Counted from the stretch's first letter, positions 41,518 to 50,118 are shown. The stretch: 50,370 bases of DNA from an uncultured Prevotella sp. (GCA_900316015.1 ONBG01000024.1:1-50370); one strand, 5' to 3'. Made by a program: numbers and translations. The notes: a model not told the origin generated them from the letters alone.

Positions 41518-42552
41518 ATGAGGACCCAAAATAGTCTATTTATCAACACGTTACGCCATCAATACGGGCGTCGTCCGCCCGTGTGGTTCATGCGACAGGC
41601 AGGAAGGGTGCTTCCCAAATACAGGGAGCTTTCTGCACAATATGGCTTTTCTACGCTGATGCGTGACCCTGACTTGGCTGCAAGGGTTACGCTATTACCG
41701 GTAGATGACCTTGGCGTAGACGCTGCCATTCTGTTCAGCGACATCTTAGTCATTCCCATGGCCTTAGGCGTGGCACCCGTGTGGACGCCACAAGGTCCGT
41801 CCTTCCCGCATCCCCTCCTTGCCGAAACCGATCCTTTTAGCAAGCTCCAGGAAAACCCGGATGCACTCACCTATATTTATTCTGTCCTCGACAAGATCAT
41901 CCAAACACGGCAGGCGAGCACCCCGCTCATCGGTTTCTGTGGCGGTCCGCTCACGATCCTCTGCTATATGTTGCAGGGAACCAGTCAGCGTGGTAATTAC
42001 AATGAGGCGATTGCCTATTGCTATTCGCACCGTAAGGAAGCCCAGGCATTGATCGAAGCCGTGACGAAAATGACCCAACAATACGTCCGACAGCAAGTAG
42101 CCCATGGCATTGATGCCTTCCAACTCTTTGAGTCATATGCAGGGGAAGTACCAGCGGATGTCTATCGGGAATGGTTCCTCCCATCTGTACGGCAGATCAT
42201 GCAGGTAGCTATGGAGGAAGATGTTCCTGCCATCTACTTTGGGAAAGGATTAGGGGCTGGCATTGAGATGCTCACCCCAGATTGTTGTACTTATGCCAGC
42301 GTCGATTGGCAGATCCCATTGGCAACAGCTCGGAAGCTCCTGGATCCTGCCATTGGCCTCCAAGGGAACATGGATCCCCGCATCCTCTTTGCACCCCAGC
42401 CAGTCATCGAACGGCAGTTAAAGACCTATCTCCCCTTTTTCCGGGAGCATCCCGACTGGATTTTCAGTCTTGGCTACGGGCTGATCAATGGTACGCCAGT
42501 AGAGAACGTCAGGTTTGTCGTTGACTGGATCAAGCGAGAAACATGGGTATAA
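41518..42552 (+). CDS. hemE: Uroporphyrinogen decarboxylase
   Basis: A 344-residue enzyme that decarboxylates the four acetates of uroporphyrinogen III to give coproporphyrinogen III. The diagnostic N-terminal RPPVWFMRQAGRVLPKYRE (about 19-37) is intact, followed by PVDDLGVDAAILFSDILV and GFCGGPLTILCYMLQG. Later blocks include FESYAGEVPADVYREWFLP, and DWQIPLATARKLL for the substrate pocket. Length is standard. It is 14 bp upstream of hemN, so an operon is likely. Confidence 0.97.
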   Translation: MRTQNSLFINTLRHQYGRRPPVWFMRQAGRVLPKYRELSAQYGFSTLMRDPDLAARVTLLPVDDLGVDAAILFSDILVIPMALGVAPVWTPQGPSFPHPLLAETDPFSKLQENPDALTYIYSVLDKIIQTRQASTPLIGFCGGPLTILCYMLQGTSQRGNYNEAIAYCYSHRKEAQALIEAVTKMTQQYVRQQVAHGIDAFQLFESYAGEVPADVYREWFLPSVRQIMQVAMEEDVPAIYFGKGLGAGIEMLTPDCCTYASVDWQIPLATARKLLDPAIGLQGNMDPRILFAPQPVIERQLKTYLPFFREHPDWIFSLGYGLINGTPVENVRFVVDWIKRETWV

Positions 42553-42566
42553 AAACCTCTTAAAAT

Positions 42567-43934
42567 ATGATGGACCAAAAATTAATTGATAAATATAATG
42601 TGCCGGTGCCACGTTACACCAGCTATCCACCGGCCAACTTTTTCACAACATTTACAAACAAGCAATATCTTGAGGCAGTAGAAGAGTCGAATGATGCGAG
42701 GAACAATCACATCTCCTTCTATATTCACATGCCTTTCTGCCGCCGTCTCTGTCATTACTGCGGATGCAACTCTTATCCGATGAAACGACCAGAAGTAGTG
42801 AATGCCTACATCGACTGTCTGCATCAAGAGATTGACCGAGTGGCAGCCCATCTCCGGAAAGACAGGAAGATCTCACAGATCCATTATGGAGGGGGATCTC
42901 CTACTGCTATCCCAGCTGCACAACTGAAGGAGTTGAATGACCACATGCTCAGTCTTTTCCCAACCATCGAGCATCCTGAGATCGCCATCGAGGCCCATCC
43001 CGGTTTTCTTACATCTGCCGACTGGCAGGCATTAGTCGACTGTCATTTCAACCGATTCAGTATTGGCGTGCAAGACTTTGATGAGAAAGTACTGAAAGCG
43101 GTCAACCGACAACCCTCGCAGTTGCCGATGGAAGAGATCTTCAAAATTCTCCGCAAGGCAGGTGCTACCATCAACATGGACTTCCTGTTCGGGCTACCCT
43201 ATCAGACCCCAGATAGTTTCCAGCGTGCCATTGAGAAGGCATCAGACCTGCATCCCGATCGCCTTGTCACCTTCTCCTATGGACATGTGCCATGGGTTTT
43301 CAAGCGTCAACAAATCCTTGAGAAGCTCGGGCTCCCGAATGCAGAGGACAAGAATGAGATGTTTCAACGAGCTGCCACGGTCATGGAACGAGCAGGATAT
43401 TACCAACTCGGGCTCGATCATTTTGTGTTACCTGAGGATGAGCTCTACATAGCACGTCAACAAAAGATATTGCACCGCAACTTTCAAGGTTATTGTACGT
43501 TACGCACGACAGGACAAGTATATGCTTTCGGCGTGACAGGCATCAGTCAGCTTGATGGGGCTTATGCGCAGAACGGGAAAGATATCGAGGAATATATCCA
43601 GAATATACAAGCTGGAGACCTTTGCATCCGCAAGGGTTACGCCCTCTCCCATGCCCAACGTCTTGTCCGTGAGGTCATCGAGTCTCTGATGTGCAATTAC
43701 CATTTCTCCTTCCGAGCCATCGCCGATCATTTGAGAGTAACCTCTCAAGAAGTCAAGGATGCCTGCCATCTCGATCCCAACATCTTGCAAGACATGCAAG
43801 ACGATGGCATCATCACGTGGGACGGAGATACCTTATCCATGACAGATGAGCGCAGTCCCTTCGTCCGCAATGTCGCCGCAAGCCTCGATCCTCTTATGGT
43901 CAACACCGATAGGAAATTCTCAAAGCCTATATAA
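42567..43934 (+). CDS. hemN: Oxygen-independent coproporphyrinogen III oxidase
   Basis: A 455-residue radical SAM enzyme. It oxidatively decarboxylates coproporphyrinogen III to protoporphyrinogen IX without oxygen. The 4Fe-4S motif is CRRLCHYCGC (Cys58, Cys62, Cys65, with Cys67), the full HemN signature. It continues with IHYGGGSPTAIP, FNRFSIGVQDFD and the HemN C-terminal domain (about 375-435). The N-terminal VPRYTSYPPANFF is typical of true HemN rather than HemW. It lies 14 bp after hemE. The next gene, hemY, is 1 kb downstream across a repeat region. Confidence 0.96.
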   Translation: MMDQKLIDKYNVPVPRYTSYPPANFFTTFTNKQYLEAVEESNDARNNHISFYIHMPFCRRLCHYCGCNSYPMKRPEVVNAYIDCLHQEIDRVAAHLRKDRKISQIHYGGGSPTAIPAAQLKELNDHMLSLFPTIEHPEIAIEAHPGFLTSADWQALVDCHFNRFSIGVQDFDEKVLKAVNRQPSQLPMEEIFKILRKAGATINMDFLFGLPYQTPDSFQRAIEKASDLHPDRLVTFSYGHVPWVFKRQQILEKLGLPNAEDKNEMFQRAATVMERAGYYQLGLDHFVLPEDELYIARQQKILHRNFQGYCTLRTTGQVYAFGVTGISQLDGAYAQNGKDIEEYIQNIQAGDLCIRKGYALSHAQRLVREVIESLMCNYHFSFRAIADHLRVTSQEVKDACHLDPNILQDMQDDGIITWDGDTLSMTDERSPFVRNVAASLDPLMVNTDRKFSKPI

Positions 43935-44051
43935 TCCAACCCTTCCCCAAAGCCAAGCCTAAGCACTGACCAAGGGAGAAACAAGCTCAAGAAGCAAAGA
44001 AAAGACCAGAATATAGACTAGGAAAGTTCAAACCAGAAGTAAGGGGGAGAA

Positions 44052-44359
44052 AAGCCATAAGTAAAGGAGAGGCAAGCCATAACCAAGGAAGAAACAAGAC
44101 ATAAGCAAAGGAGAGGCAAGCCATAACCAAGGAAGATGCAAGTCATAAGCAAAGGAGAGGCAAGCCATAACCAAGGAAGAAACAAGACATAAGCAAAGGA
44201 GAGGCAAGCCATATCCAAGGAAGAAACAAGTCATAAGCAAAAGAGAGGCAAGCCATATCCAAGGAAGAATCAAGACATAAGCAAAGGAGAGGCAAGCCAT
44301 AACCAAGGAAGAAACAAGACATAAGCAAAGGAGAGGCAAGCCATAACCAAGGAAGATGC
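44052..44359. repeat. 14-unit 22-bp tandem array of two alternating types, locus 3
   Basis: Fourteen units of exactly 22 bp from 44052. Odd units read like AAGRCATAAGCAAAGGAG, ending AGGC. Even units read like AAGCCATAACCAAGGAAG, ending AAAC, TGC or ATC. The pair makes a 44-bp higher-order unit repeated seven times. A degenerate unit precedes (44030-44051) and others follow (44360 on). Confidence 0.92.
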
Positions 44360-44587
44360 AAGCAAAAAGGCTAATCCCGGCAATGGCGAAGCCGAGCCTA
44401 AGCAAAGAAGAAAGAAAGAGGGAATCTGAATAGTGGTAGAACCTTGTAAAGGCACTACGCATAACGAATATAAACAAGAGCCCGAAACAGTGGAAGAAAA
44501 GCAAGGGCGTAAGCCATAAAAAAAGATACGAGGGCTTATGAATGCCCGAGTACCCTAATGAAAGAGCGACGAGAGGAGCGGTTGCAT

Positions 44588-44652
44588 CCCCCTTCTTTTG
44601 AAAGAAGGGGGCCTTGGGGGATGTTAGAGCCCCCTCTCCTGCCGAGAGGGGG
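44588..44652. repeat. Two GC-rich hairpins between the arrays
   Basis: CCCCCTTCTT and AAGAAGGGGG (44588-44597, 44602-44611) form a 10-bp hairpin with a 4-nt loop. CCCCCTCTC (44630-44638) and GAGAGGGGG (44644-44652) form a second. They resemble palindromic intergenic elements seen in many bacterial genomes. No T-run follows, so they are not typical terminators. Confidence 0.7.
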
Positions 44653-44691
44653 TGAGGGGAGTCAGAAAAAAAGCGAATAGACATCCGCATA

Positions 44692-44867
44692 ATGAGGAGG
44701 AGAAATCCTCAACATGAGGAGGAGAAATCCTCAACATGAAGAGGAGACATCCTCAACATGAGGAGGAGAAATCCTCAACATGAGGAGGAGAAATCCTCAA
44801 CATGAGGAGGAGAAATCCTTAACATGGAGAAGAGGCACCCTCAACATGGAGAAGGAATCCCCTAAGC
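44692..44867. repeat. 8-unit 22-bp tandem array, locus 4
   Basis: Eight units of 22 bp from 44692, nearly identical in the first six (ATGAGGAGGAGAAATCCTC...), degenerating at the end (44824 and 44846). Each contains an inverted pair GAGGA...TCCTC. It lies upstream of the hemY start at 44947. Confidence 0.9.
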
Positions 44868-44946
44868 TAAGGAGGCAGTCGGCAGCATAAGGCAAGCCAC
44901 AGCCAACAAGAAGAAAAGAATTTCAGCAAGAAATAACAATCGAAAC

Positions 44947-46311
44947 ATGACCAAAGATATCATCATTATCGGTGCCGGCATCACCGGACTTACCACCGCC
45001 TTTTATGCAAAAAGGCGAGGCAAGGACCTATTAGTCCTTGACCGCCTCCCCTACACAGGCGGTCAGATGCGTTCTCATCCTGTAGGAGACTTCATTTTCG
45101 AAGGAGGTCCATCCACAGGATCCATATCCTATCCAGAGGTAGCTGAGCTTTTCGACGACCTTTCCGGGGAAGTCGAAATGGATATAGCACGCTCCTCATC
45201 CAAATGCCGCCTAATCTGGAAAGGCGATCGGTTCCATCCCATGCCCTCGGGACTGGCAAGTGCCATTGCCACACCCCTCTATTCCCTGCACGACAAGATT
45301 CGCATCCTTGGCGAACCGTGGCGAAAGAAAGGCACAGACCCAAACGAAAGTGTAGGGATGATGACCACTCGTCGGCTCGGACGGTCGTTCCTCGACTATG
45401 CCGTGGATCCTTTCATCAATGGAGTATATGCAGGTGATCCCATGCAGCTCCCTACCCGTCTTGCCCTACCCAAACTCTATCGCTTAGAACAAAATTATGG
45501 AAGCTTTATCCGAGGAAGCATTGCCTTGGCAAAACGCAAGAAAACAGAACGGGAGAAGAAAGCTACCAAACAAATATTCTCTGCTAAGGGTGGTTTCGGA
45601 CAGTTGACAGCCGCACTCACCCGTAAGATCGGAGAGAGCCATATTATCCTGAATGTCAATGACGTACGCATCGATCCATCCAGCGAAGGCACTTTTACGG
45701 TAACCTATCAAGATGGTAACGGCAATCCACAAACTGTAACCACCCGGAAGGTAGTCACCACCTGTGGTTCCTACTGTCTCCCAGAGATACTTCCTTTCCT
45801 TCCCAAGGAGCAGATCGATCGCCTCAACAACTTGTCGTATGCACCTGTGATCGAGATAGGAGTAGGCATCAGAAACGTGCAGGGACATCACTATCCCGCC
45901 TTTGGAGGTCTGGTACCGTCGAAAGAGAAGAAAGACGTCTTGGGCATCCTCTTCCCTTCCGCTTGCTTTGACGGACGCGCCCCGGAGGAAGGAGCGACAC
46001 TTGCCTACTTCTTGGGTGGTATCAGGCATCCAGAGATGATGCAGAAGACAGACGCAGAACTCACGGAAATCGTCTTGACCACCCTGCACTCCCTACTAAA
46101 ATATCCTGAGAAAATCACCCCTGATGAGATCCGGATTTTCCGACATCCCCATGCCATTCCCCAATATCAATTGTCAACAGACGATCGCTATCAAGCCATT
46201 GAAGAAGTGCAGCAACAATACCCAGGGCTGATCATTGCCGGCAATATCAGGGATGGGATAGGTATGGCAGACCGCATCCGGCAGGCAGTAGGCATCGCCC
46301 AAGCCCTGTGA
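44947..46311 (+). CDS. hemY: Protoporphyrinogen oxidase (HemY type)
   Basis: A 454-residue FAD-dependent amine-oxidase-fold enzyme that oxidises protoporphyrinogen IX to protoporphyrin IX, after HemN. The FAD-binding dinucleotide fold is at the N-terminus (IIIGAGITGLTTAFYAKRRG, about 6-25). YTGGQMRSHPVGDFIFEGGPST, PFINGVYAGDPMQLPTRLALP and the C-terminal QYQLSTDDRYQAIEEVQQQ, then GLIIAGNIRDGIGMADRI (second FAD motif) support HemY/PPO (the gene is also called hemG in other systems). It is separated from hemN by 1 kb of repeats, but the direction suits the same pathway. Confidence 0.9.
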   Translation: MTKDIIIIGAGITGLTTAFYAKRRGKDLLVLDRLPYTGGQMRSHPVGDFIFEGGPSTGSISYPEVAELFDDLSGEVEMDIARSSSKCRLIWKGDRFHPMPSGLASAIATPLYSLHDKIRILGEPWRKKGTDPNESVGMMTTRRLGRSFLDYAVDPFINGVYAGDPMQLPTRLALPKLYRLEQNYGSFIRGSIALAKRKKTEREKKATKQIFSAKGGFGQLTAALTRKIGESHIILNVNDVRIDPSSEGTFTVTYQDGNGNPQTVTTRKVVTTCGSYCLPEILPFLPKEQIDRLNNLSYAPVIEIGVGIRNVQGHHYPAFGGLVPSKEKKDVLGILFPSACFDGRAPEEGATLAYFLGGIRHPEMMQKTDAELTEIVLTTLHSLLKYPEKITPDEIRIFRHPHAIPQYQLSTDDRYQAIEEVQQQYPGLIIAGNIRDGIGMADRIRQAVGIAQAL

Positions 46312-46428
46312 TAGCCTTCTGCCCTCACCTTTCCGCCAGATCGTGAAATAATGTTAGAGAATGGGAAAAATCAGTCATGAGCGGATATTTTTACGACAAA
46401 AAAAGACGATAAAAACAAATATTTGGAT

Positions 46429-46436
46429 TATCTTTG
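46429..46436 (+). promoter_or_regulatory. -7 box of the fucose-isomerase-like gene
   Basis: TATCTTTG, 41 bp before the ATG at 46477. No clear TTG at the usual distance. It lies inside the upstream part of a longer frame (from 46423), which is why that start is rejected. Confidence 0.55.
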
Positions 46437-46476
46437 TAGCAAGATTACGATCATATCTACAAAAACATTATTCAAT

Positions 46477-47961
46477 ATGGTAAGTACAAATATTCCACAA
46501 GTTAAGTTAGGCATCATCGCCGTCAGCCGTGACTGCTTCCCAATCGCCCTGTCAACACAGCGGCGAGAGAACATCGTAAAAGCCTATCAAGGCGAACTTT
46601 ATGACTGCAAGAAAACCGTTGAGAACGAGCAAGACATGTTAGAGGCCATCCAGGACGTGCGTAACGCAGGATGCAATGCCCTTGTCGTCTTCCTTGGCAA
46701 TTTCGGGCCAGAGACACCAGAGACCCTGATCGCCAAGAAATTCCACGGTCCCTGCATGTTTGTCAGTGCTGCCGAAGGCGACGGAGACATGATCAACGGT
46801 CGTGGCGACGCCTATTGTGGCATGCTCAACTGCTCCTACAACCTCGGGATGCGCCACCTGAAAGCCTATATCCCAGAGTATCCAGTAGGAACCGCAGAAG
46901 ATATCGCCAAGATGATAGCCGACTTCGTGCCAATAGCCCGCACCGTATTAGGACTCAAAGGACTGAAGATCATTTCCTTCGGCCCGCGCCCACAGGATTT
47001 CTTCGCTTGCAATGCTCCGATCAAAGGACTTTATGAGTTAGGAGTAGAGATCGAAGAGAATTCTGAGCTCGACTTGCTTGTGTCCTACAAGCAACATGCC
47101 GGTGACAAGCGCATCCCTGAGATCTGCAAGGAGATGGCTGCGGAAATGGGCGAGGGAAAATACTATCCTGAGCTTTCCGAGCGCATGGCACAGTTCGAGA
47201 TTACCCTGCTCGACTGGGCAGAATCCCATAAGGGCAGTCGCAAGTATGTTGCCTTTGCTGATAAGTGTTGGCCTGCTTTCCCCAGCCAATTTGGCTTTGA
47301 GCCTTGTTATGTCAACTCCCGTTTGGTGAGCCGTGGCATTCCTGTATCCTGTGAGGTGGACATCTATGGAGCCCTCTCTGAATACATCGGGCTTTGCGCT
47401 TCCGGAGATACCGTCACCTTGTTGGACATCAACAACTCTGTCCCACAATATATCTTTGATGAGGATATCACCAAGAAGTATGGTGACAAATACAAGCTCA
47501 CCGACACCTTCATGGGTTTCCATTGCGGCAACACACCGGAATGCAAGATGTGCTCGAACCGTGCCATCAAGTATCAGCTTATCCAGAACCGCTTATTGGA
47601 AAACGGCGGGAAGCCCGACTTCACGCGTGGCACCCTGGAGGGTGACATCGCAGCCAGTCCAATAACTTTCTATCGACTGCAATGTGACAGCGAGGGCAAC
47701 CTACGTTCGTATATTGCCGAGGGCGAAGTATTAGACGTTCCCACCCGCTCTTTCGGCGGTATCGGCGTATTCGCCATTCCTGAAATGGGCAGGTTCTACC
47801 GCCATGTCCTCATCCAGAAGAGGTTCCCACACCATGGCGCAGTGGCTTTCTTACACGTGGGCAAGACCTTATTCGAGGTATTCAAATACTTAGGCATCCA
47901 AGATATCTCATACAACCAACCGGCTTGTCTCCCTTATCCGACAGAGAACCCATTCAAATAA
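46477..47961 (+). CDS. L-fucose/L-arabinose isomerase family protein
   Basis: A 494-residue protein of the L-fucose/L-arabinose isomerase superfamily. It starts MVSTNIPQVKLGIIAVSRDCF, with an N-terminal Rossmann-like part (NALVVFLGNFGPETPE). The middle carries the substrate/metal region (AFADKCWPAFPSQFGFEPCY, about 257-276, and VSCEVDIYGALSEYIGL). A Cys-rich motif HCGNTPECKMCSN (about 347) and C-terminal FPHHGAVAFLHVGKTLFEVF fit. Whether it acts on fucose, arabinose or another sugar is not decided; some relatives lack isomerase activity. No kinase or transporter for a sugar lies next to it. A terminator follows. Confidence 0.82.
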   Translation: MVSTNIPQVKLGIIAVSRDCFPIALSTQRRENIVKAYQGELYDCKKTVENEQDMLEAIQDVRNAGCNALVVFLGNFGPETPETLIAKKFHGPCMFVSAAEGDGDMINGRGDAYCGMLNCSYNLGMRHLKAYIPEYPVGTAEDIAKMIADFVPIARTVLGLKGLKIISFGPRPQDFFACNAPIKGLYELGVEIEENSELDLLVSYKQHAGDKRIPEICKEMAAEMGEGKYYPELSERMAQFEITLLDWAESHKGSRKYVAFADKCWPAFPSQFGFEPCYVNSRLVSRGIPVSCEVDIYGALSEYIGLCASGDTVTLLDINNSVPQYIFDEDITKKYGDKYKLTDTFMGFHCGNTPECKMCSNRAIKYQLIQNRLLENGGKPDFTRGTLEGDIAASPITFYRLQCDSEGNLRSYIAEGEVLDVPTRSFGGIGVFAIPEMGRFYRHVLIQKRFPHHGAVAFLHVGKTLFEVFKYLGIQDISYNQPACLPYPTENPFK

Positions 47962-47977
47962 AGAACGGATCATTATG

Positions 47978-48012
47978 AAAAAGCCTGCAGGGAAATTCCT
48001 TGCAGGCTTTTT
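47978..48012. terminator. Bidirectional terminator after the isomerase-like gene
   Basis: AAAAAGCCTGC (47978-47988) and GCAGGCTTTTT (48002-48012), 11 bp, between convergent genes. Confidence 0.87.
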
Positions 48013-48036
48013 CATAAGAAACAGGAAGCACCTCGC

Positions 48037-49290
48037 TTACGGCTGTGGAACCTGCTCGGGCTGGTCTTTAATAACCACCGATTGCGACATCTTCCTTACC
48101 TTTTCCTTTGTGTAACCGAGGAAGCGCTGGTAGATGACCTTCCGGTTTGCCGCATCCATCGGATGCTGGTTGATGAGGAAGTTTTCCATATACCGTTCAC
48201 TGCGCTCGTTTACTTCCTTGACCATCTTGGCAAACAGCTCCGAGGACACTCCTCTCAAGGCTGTCCGCTCATACGGCTTGAAGATCGCATTGATCCCTTG
48301 ATAACCTTCCGCGCTCAACTGGTCGATATCCACAGGGATCGTGTCTGATGAAGCAGCCACTTGCTCCTGGCTGTCCAAGGGCTGCGTCTTAGGCTGAGTG
48401 GCAGCCTGTTGGATACTGTCAGGGTTCTCTGCCTGTTCTGTCGTCGCGGGAGCAGCAGGCTCTGCCGTTCCTTTTCCTTTCAGATGACTGACCGCAAATA
48501 TAACCACGAAGATGGCAACGATCACCAAGGGCACCAACCAATAGGCCACCGTCTGCCTTTTATCTGCCTGATGGAAGGCATCCAAGAAAGAATCGAAATC
48601 GGGATAACGGTCATGACTGTCTGACTCACAGCACTTTTCTATCACATCGTTATACTTCCGCGGGAAATCCATTTCCTCTAACACCTTCCCTAAGGCATAG
48701 ATATCCGAACCCGTAGAGACAGCTTTCGCCTTCCCTTTTCCGGAAGAAGCCGTGGGGGCACTAACCTCCCCGCCAGCCATTTGTTCCTCAGCATGGGCAG
48801 CTACGCCTAAGTCGATGATCTTCACATTCCCTCCCAATTCCGGGATAAAGACATCAGCAGTGTTCAACTGATCAAGCACCACCTGATGGCGGCGCAGGTA
48901 TTCCAGTCCTGCACACAACTGCTCAACGATACGGATCTTGGAAGGGAGATCGGGATGGGTAGTGAGATATTGGTCTAAAGGACATCCAATGATGTTATCC
49001 ATGAGGATCATGTTGCCATAGCCCGGTATCTCTTTCAAATACTGATATTCAATAATGTTCGGATGTTCCAAGCGTCTGCCCAGCTCAAATTCCTGCTTGA
49101 GCAGCGACTCATACGGCTCCTTTCCCCTATATTCCTCTTTCAATCCTTTCATGAGGAACCATCTGCCAAACTTACGTGCCTTCATCAGGATATAGCAACC
49201 TGACGATGCCACCTCCTTGAAATCATTGTAGGCGGAATGTTCCATTGCCTTTTGCTTGGAGGTCTCTGAAGTATCAAAAGTATCTGCCAT
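48037..49290 (-). CDS. Membrane-anchored Ser/Thr pseudokinase
   Basis: A 417-residue protein with an N-terminal kinase-like domain (about 20-240), a single membrane helix (about 248-267) and a periplasmic or outer tail with an Ala/Thr/Gln/Glu-rich linker. Kinase landmarks: Lys48 (FLMKGLK), Glu67 in helix C, and a DLG in place of DFG (residues 160-162, KIIDLGVA). SDIYALGKVLEEM and DRYPDFDSFL are also retained. The glycine-rich loop is absent, and the catalytic HRD is replaced by Leu139-Asp140-Gln141 (VVLDQLNTADVFI), with the usual Asn changed to Asp146. Catalysis is therefore unlikely; ligand or partner binding is more likely. The C-terminal region (300-417) is helical and charged, and its role is unknown. 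It has its own consensus promoter. Confidence 0.8.
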   Translation of the reverse strand: MADTFDTSETSKQKAMEHSAYNDFKEVASSGCYILMKARKFGRWFLMKGLKEEYRGKEPYESLLKQEFELGRRLEHPNIIEYQYLKEIPGYGNMILMDNIIGCPLDQYLTTHPDLPSKIRIVEQLCAGLEYLRRHQVVLDQLNTADVFIPELGGNVKIIDLGVAAHAEEQMAGGEVSAPTASSGKGKAKAVSTGSDIYALGKVLEEMDFPRKYNDVIEKCCESDSHDRYPDFDSFLDAFHQADKRQTVAYWLVPLVIVAIFVVIFAVSHLKGKGTAEPAAPATTEQAENPDSIQQAATQPKTQPLDSQEQVAASSDTIPVDIDQLSAEGYQGINAIFKPYERTALRGVSSELFAKMVKEVNERSERYMENFLINQHPMDAANRKVIYQRFLGYTKEKVRKMSQSVVIKDQPEQVPQP

Positions 49291-49325
49291 ATTCTACAAT
49301 ATAAATAGATGATCCAATGTTAGCG

Positions 49326-49357
49326 CAAAGATAAGGGATAATCCTGACATTTCCAAA
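49326..49357 (-). promoter_or_regulatory. Promoter of the pseudokinase gene
   Basis: TTTG (49357-49354), a 20-nt spacer and TATCTTTG (49333-49326) on the minus strand. The ATG is 36 nt past the -7 box. Confidence 0.75.
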
Positions 49358-49431
49358 TTTTTCTTCTCGGAATCAACAGGTCTTACCCAGAGTATGCGAT
49401 CGGTCTGTCCGGAATTGCGACCCGAATCCCA

Positions 49432-50058
49432 TCACTGACGTATGAAATTCATCGGTTGCCAAGCCTCAGTCTGCGGAAGGTCAGCCGCCCCATCCGCATG
49501 GATTTTCTTCAACAGCCAAGCCATGTTCCGCGCCAACTGGCGCATGGTCTGCATGCCTTCGCGGTCGGCTTCCACCTCACCCGGCTTTTGTCCATACGCA
49601 ATGGTCCAGTATTGGGACGTGATCACAGGCATGTTCATCATCTCAAATGCCATGTTCATGGTCTGGAAAGTAGCCGAGGCACCTCCTCGACGGCAAACGG
49701 CCACGTTAGCAACTGGCTTGAAGCGGAAGGCTCCTCCATTCGAATACAGCATCCGCTGGGTGATGGCAAGCAGGGCACCATTGGGCTGCCCATAATAAAC
49801 GGGCGAGCCAAAGACAAAGGCATCCGCCTCTTCTGCCTTAGCAGAGATCTCATTGCAGACATCATCATCGAACACGCAACGCCCATTTCCATTCTTCTTA
49901 CAACCACCGCAAGCAATGCAACCACGGATGGGCTTGTTGCCGATCTGGACGATTTCAGACGCTATACCTTCCTTTTCCAACGTTACAGCCACCTCACTAA
50001 GTGCCCGGAACGTATTGCCATTCTTGATGGCACTTCCATTGATCAATAATACTTTCAT
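49432..50058 (-). CDS. Flavodoxin-like FMN-dependent oxidoreductase with a Cys cluster
   Basis: A 208-residue flavodoxin-fold protein. The FMN-phosphate loop is at the N-terminus (LLINGSAIKNGNTFRAL, about 4-20). A Cys-rich segment (Cys47-x2-Cys50-x2-Cys53, then Cys61) is characteristic of iron-sulfur flavoproteins and related NADPH-dependent FMN reductases; whether a cluster is bound is not certain. The flavin-side motif ADAFVFGSPVYYGQPNG (about 78-94) fits. The C-terminal part contains an Arg/Met-rich helix. Its partner and substrate are unknown. The promoter is at 50087-50118. Confidence 0.87.
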   Translation of the reverse strand: MKVLLINGSAIKNGNTFRALSEVAVTLEKEGIASEIVQIGNKPIRGCIACGGCKKNGNGRCVFDDDVCNEISAKAEEADAFVFGSPVYYGQPNGALLAITQRMLYSNGGAFRFKPVANVAVCRRGGASATFQTMNMAFEMMNMPVITSQYWTIAYGQKPGEVEADREGMQTMRQLARNMAWLLKKIHADGAADLPQTEAWQPMNFIRQ

Positions 50059-50086
50059 GATGTTTTTTACCTTTCCTTGTCAACAG

Positions 50087-50118
50087 CAAAGGTACAATGA
50101 TTATTTGAATTAAACAAC
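50087..50118 (-). promoter_or_regulatory. Promoter of the flavodoxin-like gene
   Basis: TTG (50118-50116), a 21-nt spacer and TACCTTTG (50094-50087) on the minus strand. About 29 nt to the ATG at 50058. Confidence 0.68.

Larger units (their letters stand above)
43935..44946. other. 1-kb repeat-rich region between hemN and hemY
   Basis: No convincing gene. It contains a 14-unit 22-bp array (44052-44359), a spacer with two strong GC-rich hairpins (44588-44652) and an 8-unit 22-bp array (44692-44867). Open frames on the minus strand (44018-44690) come from translation of the repeats, which are open in all three frames. Purine-rich sequence runs through most of the region. Confidence 0.8.

Noticed and set aside
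44018-44690. Minus-strand frames (up to 220 aa) over the 14-unit array with a hydrophobic repeated sequence
   Set aside because: A 22-bp repeat without stops is open in all three frames. Three overlapping frames are open here with the same kind of hydrophobic repeat, no promoter or start signal is present, and the upstream part is a translation of the GC hairpins.
44052-44867. CRISPR array
   Set aside because: Units are 22 bp directly adjacent with no spacers, and no cas genes lie nearby.
46423-46476. Upstream start of the isomerase-like protein (18 extra residues)
   Set aside because: The -7 box (46429-46436) lies within that extension, and the family N-terminus fits the Met at 46477.
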